From: Nitrospira sp.
GTDB taxonomy: Bacteria; Nitrospirota; Nitrospiria; Nitrospirales; Nitrospiraceae
Direction: 5' to 3'
Assembly: GCA_024760525.1 (NCBI GenBank)
Contig: CP060499.1
Location: 558,001 to 622,000, forward strand
DNA length: 64,000 bases
Shown: one piece after another, positions 36,679 through 45,719 of the stretch
Layout of the letters: the number at the start of each line of letters is the position of its first letter
How positions within the stretch are numbered: position 1 is the first letter of the stretch
The notes under the pieces: model-generated
Database searches by the model: none
Seen by the model: the letters and a program-made list of their open reading frames with translations, nothing else
Told to the model about the DNA's origin: nothing
Program-made: the position numbers and the translations under genes

Positions 36679-38238
36679 ATGAAGACTTTGCCTGCCTGGA
36701 CGGCACTCCTTCGAGATTGGCAGCGCCGCGCTGTCTCGGCGGTGCGCGCCCATTCAACGACGGACTTTCTGGCGATGGCGACTCCCGCTGCCGGCAAAAC
36801 GCGATTTGCCCTGGCCGTCGCGCACCATTATCTGACTCAGCGAGCCGCTGTTCGGGTGGTGGTGGTCTGTCCGACCAATCATTTGCGGGGGCAATGGTCG
36901 GACGCGGCGGGGAAGATCGGCCTGCATCTGGATCCGGCTCTGACGAACGACCAGGCCGTTGAGGCGGCGGACTATCACGGCGCCGTGGTCACCTACCAGC
37001 AAGTCTGTCTGTCTCCCTCCATCTTTCAACGGGCGTGCAAGGGAAAAAAGACTGTGCTCATTCTGGATGAGCTGCACCATGCCGGGGACGGTAAGAATTG
37101 GGGGAAGGCGCTGCGCACGGCGTTCGATCCGGCCGTGTTCCGGCTGGTTCTGTCCGGCACGCCGTTCCGTTCAGACAACAATCCGATCCCGTTTATCCGG
37201 TACGAACATGGAGAGAGCCGGCCCGATTTCAGTTACGGCTACACCGACGCAATACGGGACGGCGTCTGCCGGCCGATCGTCTTTCCCAGCTATGAAGGCG
37301 AACTCACTTGGTTTTCCGAGGGCCGCGAACATACGGCGACGTTTCAAGATGGACTGACATTCGATCGGCAGCGGGAACGCTTGAAGACGGCGCTCTTACA
37401 AGAAACTTGGCTCGGTCCGGTGATCACCGATGCGCATGCGCAGCTCACCCGCTTGCGCAAGGACGAGCAAGGTGATGCAGGAGGGCTGATCGTGAGCATG
37501 GATCAAGATCATGCCCGCTGGGTCGCGGAACTCGTCGGCCGCATCACCGGCAGCAAAGCGGCGATTGCGGTGTCGGACGACCCGGCGGCATCCCGCGTGA
37601 TTGAGGAATTTGCCGGGCATAAGAAGCAGCAGTGGTTGGTCGCGGTCAATATGGTCAGCGAGGGCGTGGACATTCCGCGTCTTCGTGTCGGTGTGTACGG
37701 CACGAACGTGCTGACGGAAATGTACTTTCGGCAGGTGGTGGGACGGTTCGTCCGAATGCAGGACGGCATGCCCAAACCCCAGCGGGCCTGGCTCTATCTG
37801 CCCAAAGATCCGGTCCTGGCGCACTATGCGAGACAGATCAAGGCGGAGCGCGATCATGTGTTGGAGGACATTGTGCCGGCCGGACAACGGGATCTCTTTG
37901 GCCGTGTCATTGTTTCCATCAACGAATACATGCCACTGATGGCTGTATCCAAGATCGACAGCGTCATCGGAGAAGACGACGCAAGGGACGAGAATGAGGC
38001 AGCTGTCGTCGGCGATTCAACAGTCTCACTCCATGAACAGAAGAGAGACCTCCGCGATCTTCACCGGTTGCTGGTCAGCGCAGTTTCCCGGAACAGCGGA
38101 ATCGACCATCGGCGCCTGAACGCGGAATTGATCGCGCGCACCGGGAGCCGTGTCGATTCCGCGACGATGGATCAGCTCCGCCGGCGCATTCAATTTTTGG
38201 AGCGTTGGAAGGAAAAAGGCTACGATGGCAAACGGTGA
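36679..38238 (+). CDS. Superfamily II DEAD/DEAH-type helicase
   Basis: A 519-residue protein from ATG 36679. Walker A is ATPAAGKTRFALA, the DEAH-like box is LILDELHHAG, motif III is LVLSGTPFRSD and motif VI is QVVGRFVRMQ. It starts 58 bases after top6A in the same orientation, so it may act with topoisomerase VI or in repair. The last 123 bases (encoding ending LERWKEKGYDGKR) recur in degraded form at 40466-40587 and 44545-44622. The DNA substrate is not evident. Confidence 0.85.
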   Translation: MKTLPAWTALLRDWQRRAVSAVRAHSTTDFLAMATPAAGKTRFALAVAHHYLTQRAAVRVVVVCPTNHLRGQWSDAAGKIGLHLDPALTNDQAVEAADYHGAVVTYQQVCLSPSIFQRACKGKKTVLILDELHHAGDGKNWGKALRTAFDPAVFRLVLSGTPFRSDNNPIPFIRYEHGESRPDFSYGYTDAIRDGVCRPIVFPSYEGELTWFSEGREHTATFQDGLTFDRQRERLKTALLQETWLGPVITDAHAQLTRLRKDEQGDAGGLIVSMDQDHARWVAELVGRITGSKAAIAVSDDPAASRVIEEFAGHKKQQWLVAVNMVSEGVDIPRLRVGVYGTNVLTEMYFRQVVGRFVRMQDGMPKPQRAWLYLPKDPVLAHYARQIKAERDHVLEDIVPAGQRDLFGRVIVSINEYMPLMAVSKIDSVIGEDDARDENEAAVVGDSTVSLHEQKRDLRDLHRLLVSAVSRNSGIDHRRLNAELIARTGSRVDSATMDQLRRRIQFLERWKEKGYDGKR

Positions 38239-38288
38239 TACCATTCACCGCAAGACTTGGGAAATGTTTATACCAGTACGCTGATGCC

Positions 38289-38909
38289 TCAGTTCATTTT
38301 GCCGGTCGGCATGCCACGGGCTTTCGTTCCTTTCGGCGGCTGCGTCATGGCCCCGGTGGGCATTTGCCCTTTGACCTTGGAACTGCTCTTGCGCGTTCCA
38401 CGGCCTTGGGTTGCCGCGCCACGCGCCCTCGTACCAGCTTTGTGAGTCATGACCGTGTTCCTTTCGCGCCGGGATGTTTGAGCAGTCATTGCGCGCACAG
38501 CTACCTGCATACGCTTCCCGGCTCTTTTGGCCTTCGTTGCCAGCCCGGGATCGGACAACCGTGTTGCCGCCCGGGTTGCGTGCTTGACCACTCCGACGTC
38601 TCTATCGTCCAGAAGCTTGTTCACGACGCGCGCCGTCTGCGGGCTGTCAGGTAACATGGTTGCGGCATGCGCTGCGGCAACACGAATCAGCACCTCACGC
38701 GACCTCGAGGCGTTACCGATGATACCGATGCTGTCGGGGTCGCCCAACATGCCCGCGAGTGATACCGCCTTGGATGCCAGCGACACATCCGCGGACGCAG
38801 CAAGTTTGCGCAGATGCTGCGTGGCACCGGAAGCTTTCTCGACGAGGGCCATATAGTCCGGCTCGTCAACATCCAGCATAGCCTTCAGTTCTGCATAGCT
38901 GATCGCCAT
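38289..38909 (-). CDS. HEAT-repeat-like protein with basic tail
   Basis: A 206-residue protein; ATG 38909 follows AAGGAGACC. Residues 1-130 are helical with HEAT-like pairs (LASKAVSLAGMLGD, VLIRVAAAHAATML, GVVKHATRAATRLSD). The last 70 residues are rich in Lys, Arg, Gly and Thr and probably disordered, able to bind nucleic acid or acidic protein. It lies 29 bases after the lectin-metzincin gene on the same strand. No specific function is known. Confidence 0.65.
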   Translation of the reverse strand: MAISYAELKAMLDVDEPDYMALVEKASGATQHLRKLAASADVSLASKAVSLAGMLGDPDSIGIIGNASRSREVLIRVAAAHAATMLPDSPQTARVVNKLLDDRDVGVVKHATRAATRLSDPGLATKAKRAGKRMQVAVRAMTAQTSRRERNTVMTHKAGTRARGAATQGRGTRKSSSKVKGQMPTGAMTQPPKGTKARGMPTGKMN

Positions 38910-38938
38910 CGTGGTCTCCTTTATGGCAAGCGGCCCGC

Positions 38939-40252
38939 TTACCCAAGGTTTTGGGTAAACGGACTGTTGTCCATCGTCTGCGCTTCGCTCGCAATCAGAT
39001 CAGGCGGCGGATTGGTAATGTTGTTGGTACCGCCGTCCATCATCAGTCGGTCGGTCGGTGTCACGTGGGCGAGGCCCAGGACATGGCCGACTTCATGGGC
39101 GAGCGTCCATTCGCTGGCGACCGAGGCCACCACCGCCGCCGGCCGGTTGGCGGGATGCGCGGCGCAGCCGTTGGAACCTGGATTCGTCGAGCGCACAAAA
39201 TACACCACGACATCGTCAGCACCCGCGCCTGCGCGGTTGGCCATCAGCGTGGTTTGCTCGGCGGTGACCGTGCCCATGACACACGCACCGACGTCCAGAT
39301 CGTTCAGCAGCGGCAGGTTCAGGTTTTGATCGCCCACGCGGTGCACGCGGATGCCGGACGTTGCGTAGAGGTCGATCATGTTGTCGATCATGCGATCGAT
39401 GGAAAAACGCGTCGGCTGGGTCAACACTTTCACATGCAGGCGTACCGTAGGCAAACGTTGCGTCCACCACTTGTGCCACATCGCGTTATCCATGCCGCGG
39501 GCGAACACATCGATACGCCCGAGGCTCCACGACACCACGGCCGGCGTGTTATCGATGACTCCACCGAGCGACTCCCAGCCGCTCCAGCCACCGTCGAACC
39601 ACTTGTGCCACAGCGCATTGTCGGACCCTTTGACGAAGATGTCGAGCCGCCCGGGTCCCCATGAACTTGCAGCAGGGCCGGCGGTAATCACGCCGCCGAG
39701 CGACTCCCAGCCGCTCCAACCGCCGTCGAACCACTTGTGCCATAAGGCGTTGTCCATGCCGCGCGCAAATACATCGATGCGGCCGCGTTGCCAGGATACG
39801 GCACCGGGTTCATTGTCGATCACGCCGCCGAGCGACTCCCAGCCGCTCCAGCCGTTGTCGAACCATTTGTGCCACAACGCATTGTCAGAACCTTTCGCGA
39901 AGACATCGAGCCGGCCGGGCGCCCATGAACACACCGCTGGCCCTGCCGTAATTGTGCCGCCGAGCGACTCCCAGCCGCTCCAACCGCCATCGAACCACTT
40001 GTGCCATAAGGCGTTGTCCATGCCGCGGGCGAATACATCGATGCGTCCCGACGCCCATGATACCGCGCAAGGTGAGCCATCGATGACGCCACCGAGCGAC
40101 TCCCACCCGCTCCACCCACCGTCGAACCACTGGTGCCACAGCGCATTGTCGGATCCCTTGACGAAGGTGTCGAGTCTCTCGCCCGCCCACGAACTCACTG
40201 CCGGTCCGGCGGTGATAATGCCACCGAGGGATTCCCAATTGCTCCAAGCCAT
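38939..40252 (-). CDS. Lectin-like beta-propeller fused to a metzincin metalloprotease
   Basis: A 437-residue protein; ATG 40252 follows AAGGAGATC. Residues 1-275 are six repeats of about 45 residues (PLL/tectonin-like) in alternating A and B types: A has GRLDxFxKGSDNALWH, B has GRIDVFARGMDNALWH. The repeats are highly similar at DNA level, so the array is recent. Residues 280-437 form a metzincin catalytic domain with HEVGHVLGLAH (HExxHxxGxxH) and a Met-turn DRLMMDGG. There is no signal peptide, unusual for a secreted protease. It may be exported by a non-Sec route or be an effector. Confidence 0.85.
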   Translation of the reverse strand: MAWSNWESLGGIITAGPAVSSWAGERLDTFVKGSDNALWHQWFDGGWSGWESLGGVIDGSPCAVSWASGRIDVFARGMDNALWHKWFDGGWSGWESLGGTITAGPAVCSWAPGRLDVFAKGSDNALWHKWFDNGWSGWESLGGVIDNEPGAVSWQRGRIDVFARGMDNALWHKWFDGGWSGWESLGGVITAGPAASSWGPGRLDIFVKGSDNALWHKWFDGGWSGWESLGGVIDNTPAVVSWSLGRIDVFARGMDNAMWHKWWTQRLPTVRLHVKVLTQPTRFSIDRMIDNMIDLYATSGIRVHRVGDQNLNLPLLNDLDVGACVMGTVTAEQTTLMANRAGAGADDVVVYFVRSTNPGSNGCAAHPANRPAAVVASVASEWTLAHEVGHVLGLAHVTPTDRLMMDGGTNNITNPPPDLIASEAQTMDNSPFTQNLG

Positions 40253-40465
40253 GGTCGATCTCCTTCGTCGAGCCGAATTCCGTGTTGGTCGATGTCACCA
40301 CGCTGAAGAAGAGAATAGCCGAGGCGGCATGTCACCGCGGTATCGGCTGTCTACTCCAAATGGAACTGTTTGTCAAACAGCGAAACCAGGCGTCTGGCGG
40401 CATCGATGAGTGAATTCAGCACGCGTCAGCAACCGGAGTTTTCCGCACGGCCTACGTCGCTAGCC

Positions 40466-40587
40466 CTGAATGCGGAATTGATCGCGCGCACCGGGAGCCG
40501 TGCCTAATAAGCGACGGCAGAACAGCTTCGGAAGCGCATTCAATTGCTGGAGCGTTGGCTAGACCGGGGCTACAATGGAAAATGCTG
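40466..40587 (+). repeat. Degraded copy of the helicase 3' end (copy 2)
   Basis: Aligns with 38116-38238, the end of the helicase gene. The first 35 bases (GCGGAATTGATCGCGCGCAC region) are almost identical. The rest has stops (CCTAATAAGC), and the end would read QLRKRIQLLERW then RGYNGK. Not expressed as a protein. Confidence 0.8.
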
Positions 40588-40742
40588 CTCCGTATATATG
40601 AACGCAAGACGCAGCCTCTATGATAGTTTGATTTGTGGCAGGCCCTGAATACAGCATTCTTGGAAGAGGGGAGTTGAGGGATTGGACCCCGTTTCTTTGC
40701 TTCGCGCCCGCCAAGGAGCCGCAGGACCGTTAGGCATTCACA

Positions 40743-41051
40743 ATGCCCAACCCGAAAGACGACGCATATACTCAGGCGGTTCATGCTGAAAAGGATCGTT
40801 TGTTCGAGCTGAGCGATGCGGAGTTGCTCGCTCTTCCTCAATATTCAACAGTGGAGCGGACGGTTGCGGGTGTGCAATTGTCGGTTGGCATTTATCACCA
40901 GTCACGTGAAGAGGGCTTCGAAGTCTGTGTTGCACAGGCCAAGCGCGATATTCTATTGGGGTACGGTCACATGTTTGTTGAAGGGTTTATCCTTCGTAGC
41001 GACGGTTCGAGGGGCGCATTGCCCGACCATGTCTATTATGAGTACGTTTAG
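40743..41051 (+). CDS. Unknown small cytoplasmic protein
   Basis: A 102-residue protein. It has no signal peptide or membrane segment. The composition is protein-like: ELSDAELLALPQYSTV, then VGIYHQSREEGFEVCVAQA. No family is recognised, and the ribosome-binding site is weak. It lies between two helicase 3'-end copies and is likely part of an accessory cassette. Confidence 0.55.
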   Translation: MPNPKDDAYTQAVHAEKDRLFELSDAELLALPQYSTVERTVAGVQLSVGIYHQSREEGFEVCVAQAKRDILLGYGHMFVEGFILRSDGSRGALPDHVYYEYV

Positions 41052-41318
41052 GATCACGACCCCTAACCATGCGCTGCAGCATAGCCGGAACCCTTAAGTG
41101 CACACGGAAGCGCGGCTATGCGCCGTGCGCGATGTAAAAATAATGTGGAGGAGCATGTTCTTGGTTCAAGCGAGAACGAGCGGAATGTCGGGGTGAGGTG
41201 AGTCTAAGAATGATCGACTGAGGACCGCACCAGACGTGATCGGTCTAGTCCTTGAAGACATAGCCCCAATGGCCTCGACGAGGCGGTCTTGTCTCTATCG
41301 CGCCGTAATCCGATCGGC

Positions 41319-41543
41319 TTAGTTCGGCGGCAGCATCCAATACGACCAGACAAGAATAACCGGAGCTGCCACATACATGGCCGTTTTCCCGAAGGAATCG
41401 TAGACCCCATAAATCAGGATTGTGGCAATAAGGGTGAAATAGATCCACCCGATACCTCGATAGCTGGCGTTGTGTTCTACGGCCAAGGCGAGGGCAGGGG
41501 ATCCAAGGATCAGTCCGGCTGAGAGTGTGGCTAAACGTTTCAT
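41319..41543 (-). CDS. Small secreted or inner-membrane protein
   Basis: A 74-residue protein; ATG 41543 has AAGGAGC upstream. A signal peptide (LATLSAGLILGSPALALA) is followed by two hydrophobic segments (WIYFTLIATILIYGVYD and AMYVAAPVILVWSYWML). No family is known. Strong ribosome-binding site and clear membrane pattern support a real gene. Confidence 0.7.
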   Translation of the reverse strand: MKRLATLSAGLILGSPALALAVEHNASYRGIGWIYFTLIATILIYGVYDSFGKTAMYVAAPVILVWSYWMLPPN

Positions 41544-42021
41544 CGCGGGCTCCTTCCAAGACAGGTAAACGGACAGGACGTGTTGCCGAGGCAGGGTACA
41601 ATTGCAGACACAAGAACGCCCTCGTAGTGATGGACACCAGGAGGGCGTGATGGTTGTCGCGGATAACGCTCTATGGTGGGCTGGGAAAAACCTAGCAAAC
41701 AGTCACAGAACACCTCTTTGTCTAAATGGAATGAGTCATGCTGGGCCTTTCCGTCTAGGAAGTCAAATCAACAGCCGTCCACTGAATGTGCGAGATGTTC
41801 GAGACGTACGAAAGAGCGATGGAAGCGAATCACGACAGCTTGAGACGGAACCGGTCTGGGTTCGCGGCTGATTGCTACCGAGCGAGGGAATCGTCACCAC
41901 TTAAACGCAGTCTCCGACTGCAATAAGTCAATACGCATGCCAGGCCCCATTTCATTGAGCCCTCAATTGCTGACTGATCGGTTATTTCTGATTGCGAGAT
42001 GGGGATCGAGTGAGGTGACGA
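41544..42021. other. Intergenic stretch, no gene seen
   Basis: About 480 bases with no supported gene. Short frames at 41602-41871 and 41875-42283 lack family resemblance or starts. The region ends at a degraded antitoxin gene, so it may be eroded accessory DNA. Confidence 0.4.
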
Positions 42022-42242
42022 ATGGCGGTGGTGAAGGTGCGAGGCCGTGAGCACGTGACGATTCCGCTTGCGCTTCGCAGGATCTGCATTTTGACGACGA
42101 GACGACCTCGACGGTGGTGAAAGACGGGAATGTGCTGTTGATGACGCCCCGTTCGTTGCAGGTGGATGCCTTAACAAAAGAGGAGCAGCGAGCTCTGAAA
42201 AAGAGAGGTCTTCGACTCGAAGACCCAGCGCAACCAGTATAA
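42022..42242 (+). pseudogene. Frameshifted AbrB/MazE-like antitoxin gene
   Basis: From ATG 42022 the frame gives MAVVKVRGREHVTIPLALRR, a swapped-hairpin AbrB N-terminus, then goes out of frame near 42079 and stops at 42118. The continuation in another frame reads DLHFDDETTSTVVKDG then LLMTPRSLQVDALTK and runs to TAA at 42240-42242. A one-base change would restore one protein of about 73 residues. No toxin gene remains next to it. Confidence 0.72.
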
Positions 42243-42646
42243 CAATGAACGGTATGGCGCGTAGCCCTTAGCGCGCGTCGCAAGTTCGCGCCGTTTCACC
42301 CATCGAAGTTAACTATCTGTTTCAAGGTCGGTACGAAGCGATCTGCTTATTGCTTACGCGCTTTGCCGAAGGCTGAGGCAGGGAGCTCCCCATCCAACAT
42401 CGCCCAGAGCAGATTGGCAAAACCATTAACGTATAAAAGCCTACCCCCTTTGATTGATGCCTCCTGATACTTTATGATACAGACAGCATCTATTTAGATA
42501 CAGTACTTATCTCCCTGTCTCTTCATTCTCACTTGAATCGTGCGCATCGGCATCGTTCTCTGGCAGGCAAAATGATTGCTTGAGCATAGAAAAGTTTCGT
42601 GACCTTTCATAGCTGATTGCGCTTCTGGATAGGTGAGCCTCCAATC
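42243..42646. other. Intergenic region upstream of the TIR gene
   Basis: About 400 bases, no gene. It contains the palindrome ATCTA-TT-TAGAT (42488-42499) and several AT-rich stretches that could be promoters. The ribosome-binding region AGGTGAG lies just before ATG 42647. Confidence 0.5.
42488..42499. promoter_or_regulatory. Palindrome ATCTA-TT-TAGAT, candidate operator
   Basis: Related to the longer palindrome at 20164-20179, with shared core ATCTA(Y)TTAGATAC. It lies about 150 bases upstream of the TIR gene. Chance occurrence cannot be excluded from two copies. Confidence 0.35.
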
Positions 42647-44233
42647 ATGCCACGGGTCTTTATTAGTTACCGACGGGAAGATAGCGCGGGGTGGACCGGC
42701 CGTCTGGCCGGATTTCTTCGAGAACAGCTCGGCAATAATCAGGTTTTCATGGACATTGATACCATTCCTGCCGGAGTTGATTTTGCAGAATACATCCGAA
42801 CGTCAATCGGGTCTTGTGAAGCATTAGTGGTTGTCATAGGCCCTCGCTGGCTGACCGCGACTGATGCCAGAGGTCAACGCCGCCTTCAGGACACCAACGA
42901 CTACATTCGCATGGAGATTACAACGGCGATCAGCCGAAATCTAAAGGTCATACCAGTACTAGTGGGTGGTGCGACTATGCCGAGGTCCGAAGACCTACCG
43001 GATGACCTAAAGACCCTGGCCGGACGCAATGCTCTAGAGATTACGGATCGACGCTGGGACTATGACGCAAAGGTTCTTGTCTCTGCGATTCCTAAAACGC
43101 GTCTTCAAGAAAAGACCTTGGCACGCCAGTCGTCTGTTTTGATGCTTTTGGCTGCCGTCCTAATCTTGATTTCAGGAATCTGTTACTGGTTGCTGGGAGA
43201 AACAATTACGACTATGTTTCAGGCGCTTCAACAAAATGAACAAAAACTACCAGTGGCTGCTACCCCAGTTTCTAGGACACAGGAAAACATAGGGCGAATC
43301 AGTTCGAGCCTTATTACTGAACTCAATCACAAAGGGAAGCCAGGTTATGAGGTATGGGCAATTGCGCAGTCAATTGTGGCGCTCTCGGGACAATCAGATT
43401 TGCAATCAAGTACGTTGACAGATACCGTCAAATTTTTTCGCCAGGACCAAAAGGATGCACACTGCCAATGTTGGAAACCATTTAATCAGCAAAAAGGAGA
43501 TCCACCGCACATCCCGGTTTCCGCATGGGTTCTTGTAGCCTTAGCTCGTTCAAATCAGGCTGCAAGCGATGACGAGCTGGATTTCCTATTGAAGAATCAA
43601 CAACGCGGTGGGTGGTGGCCTATTTATCCGACCAGAGATGGTGAACATGCTTCCTCGTACGCTACATCGTGGGCGCTATTAGCACTACACGAACAGTACG
43701 ATTTTGCGACTTCTGTAATGAAGCCCAAGATCGAAAACGCCATGCGCGAGGGAAACCATTGGTTGACAGCTAATAGAATCAAATCAACGGCTCGATGGAA
43801 AGATTATCCCTTGGCAACAGAAAACGGAATCGATCCAGCTGGCAAAGAATCTGAAGCAGTGTCAGGACTTGTTATTCATACAATGCACAAGCTTGGATAT
43901 GAAAAAATGGACGACATCGATCAACTGTGGCTCGACTCTTTGCCAAATGTCATACCGTTGTCTACTGACGCGGAGACGCCATCACGCTATATCGACTCAC
44001 TTCATGGGCGGATTTTCGATAACACTCGCTATCTTCGTCTTCCCTGGCTACTCATTGGAACGGTCGACGCTTATGCCAACGGTGGGTTGGGTCAGAAACT
44101 CAAAACCATATATTGGGTACATCGAGTATTGGAGGAAAGCGATATTGTCTCATCAGATGTAACCGGAATTCAGAACTGGAATCGTGCTGAAATTCTTATA
44201 TCGCTTAAATACCTCATGTCTTCTCACCACTAG
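42647..44233 (+). CDS. TIR domain protein with membrane segment and alpha/alpha-toroid domain
   Basis: A 528-residue protein. ATG 42647 (AGGTGAG upstream) begins MPRVFISYRRED, the TIR start. The TIR domain covers residues 1-145, with Asp in DIDTIPAG and Glu90 in YIRMEITTA at the position expected for the NADase glutamate. One transmembrane helix lies at 163-183. Residues 215-528 have helical repeats with QQRGGWWPIYP (318-328), SYATSWALLALHEQ and LRLPWLLIGTVDAYANG. This predicts a prenyltransferase/squalene-cyclase-like toroid. I infer a membrane-anchored TIR effector or sensor, possibly antiphage. AT-rich compared with its neighbours. Confidence 0.82.
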   Translation: MPRVFISYRREDSAGWTGRLAGFLREQLGNNQVFMDIDTIPAGVDFAEYIRTSIGSCEALVVVIGPRWLTATDARGQRRLQDTNDYIRMEITTAISRNLKVIPVLVGGATMPRSEDLPDDLKTLAGRNALEITDRRWDYDAKVLVSAIPKTRLQEKTLARQSSVLMLLAAVLILISGICYWLLGETITTMFQALQQNEQKLPVAATPVSRTQENIGRISSSLITELNHKGKPGYEVWAIAQSIVALSGQSDLQSSTLTDTVKFFRQDQKDAHCQCWKPFNQQKGDPPHIPVSAWVLVALARSNQAASDDELDFLLKNQQRGGWWPIYPTRDGEHASSYATSWALLALHEQYDFATSVMKPKIENAMREGNHWLTANRIKSTARWKDYPLATENGIDPAGKESEAVSGLVIHTMHKLGYEKMDDIDQLWLDSLPNVIPLSTDAETPSRYIDSLHGRIFDNTRYLRLPWLLIGTVDAYANGGLGQKLKTIYWVHRVLEESDIVSSDVTGIQNWNRAEILISLKYLMSSHH

Positions 44234-44544
44234 CGTGCAGCCCGGTGACCACCTCTGTATCCTGCTCTTGGCAGTCGCTAGCTGGGTGCGTCCATCATCG
44301 TTCTGACATTTGTCGCCACGCCGCAACCGATAGGCAACTCGGGATAGATGTAAGACGGTCGGGAGAACTTCCAGAAAGGTCACGTTGAAGCTGGTTGAAC
44401 CGCCGTAGTCTTGGAGCAACCAGAAAACGACCATCACCTTCTGACAGCCAGAAATCAGGTCAGGAGTGATTCATTTGAGTAGCAGTTCTGTTTCGACGCA
44501 TGGATATGGGGTTAATTGCGCACACGAAGCGCTGTGTTGAGCAG

Positions 44545-44622
44545 GTCACCATAGATCAGCTCCGCCGGCGCATCCAACTCCTGGAACGCTGGCGGGACCG
44601 TGGCTATGAAGGCAAGCGATGA
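44545..44622 (+). repeat. Copy of the helicase 3' end (copy 3)
   Basis: Encodes TIDQLRRRIQLLERWRD then RGYEGKR and TGA, the same C-terminus as the helicase at 38238 but with synonymous changes. It is a remnant of a related helicase gene, not a recent duplicate of the local one. It forms the right edge of the accessory stretch. Confidence 0.8.
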
Positions 44623-44633
44623 CTACTGGTTAG

Positions 44634-45641
44634 TCAGCGGGCGCTGATCGGTAACTGAGAGCTCCCTGGTGTATCGGTAGGCAAGAACTCAATATCAGCT
44701 AGTACCCCGCGATGGTCGGATGGCCAGAGTACGGCGCCGTTCGGCAGACGACCAGGACGCTCAAATGCCAGATGACTTGAGCGCACCACCGACCGGTTGC
44801 CGGTCTTGCTATCCAGCAAGAAAATGAAATCGACCCGGCGATCGGCTGTGGGTCGTTCCACATGGATGTCTTGCCACACTGTGCCGCCTGATACTCCTGG
44901 ATTCGCTGCCCGGAAAACGTCGATGAATCCCGGCTCCTTCTGCCATCCGGTGAGGACCTGAGAGTGCTCGCCGGTGTTCAAATCGCCCATCAAAATCGCT
45001 CTCCCGTTCCCTCGATGTTCACGGAATAGCTCCCCGACGCGTTGAAGCTGGCACTCGTCACCTTTCGAAGTATGGGCGGAAAAGGCCTGGACTGATCCGT
45101 CGGGCGTATCGATCTCGGCGCGAAGCAGAATGCGAGGATCCAGCCGATATCGGCAGCGAGGCAGATCATAGATTTCCGAGGCAACGATTGGATATCGGCT
45201 CAGGATGGCAGGGCCTTCCTTGAAACCGAGAGCGGAGATGATCAACTGATCCAAGGGTCTGATTCCAAAGATTCGTTCCGTCGCCGGCCCGAAGACCATC
45301 TGATACCCAAGTGCATCGGCGATCCGCTGCGCCACATTGCCATGTCTTCGGCTATGTGAGGCTTCTTGAAGGGCAATCACATCAGGTTGCAAACGTCGCA
45401 ATTCTTGAATGGTCATCTCGAGCCGTTCTTCGAGATGGGTGCCATTTTCGACGAATCCCGACCACGGCCCGTCGTGCAGCAAGTTATAGGTCAGGACACG
45501 AAGTGGGGCAGGGTCGTTTGAAGCTGCCGCCGGTTCATCCGTCAGGAAGGTCATCAGAAGGCAAACGACCGGTAAGGCCACGATCGATCGGATCGTGTTA
45601 AAGACGGAATGGGTATCCGATATACAATGTGAGCGGGTCAC
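44634..45641 (-). CDS. Secreted endonuclease/exonuclease/phosphatase family protein
   Basis: A 335-residue protein, GTG start at 45641. A hydrophobic N-terminus ends PAAASN, giving a signal peptide. EEP motifs are visible: LRVLTYNLLHDG, Glu in DVIALQEASH, ILMGDLNTG, and DHRGVLADI at the end. The fold cleaves phosphodiesters in nucleic acids or lipids. A periplasmic or secreted nuclease or sphingomyelinase-like role is possible; the sequence does not decide. Confidence 0.85.
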   Translation of the reverse strand: MTRSHCISDTHSVFNTIRSIVALPVVCLLMTFLTDEPAAASNDPAPLRVLTYNLLHDGPWSGFVENGTHLEERLEMTIQELRRLQPDVIALQEASHSRRHGNVAQRIADALGYQMVFGPATERIFGIRPLDQLIISALGFKEGPAILSRYPIVASEIYDLPRCRYRLDPRILLRAEIDTPDGSVQAFSAHTSKGDECQLQRVGELFREHRGNGRAILMGDLNTGEHSQVLTGWQKEPGFIDVFRAANPGVSGGTVWQDIHVERPTADRRVDFIFLLDSKTGNRSVVRSSHLAFERPGRLPNGAVLWPSDHRGVLADIEFLPTDTPGSSQLPISAR

Positions 45642-45719
45642 AGAAAATCTACCTACTCATACGTCAAACCGGGGGATCTCCGAGTAGGCGGAGATATGTG
45701 TCGTCCGGTACCCTTAGTC

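Noticed and set aside
38939..40252. Tandem repeats considered as a CRISPR array
   Set aside because: The roughly 135-base units encode a protein propeller without unique spacers, and no cas genes are present.
39378..40409. 343-codon plus-strand repetitive frame opposite the lectin-metzincin gene
   Set aside because: The repeats come from the real minus-strand propeller; the antisense is Pro/Ser-rich with no family.
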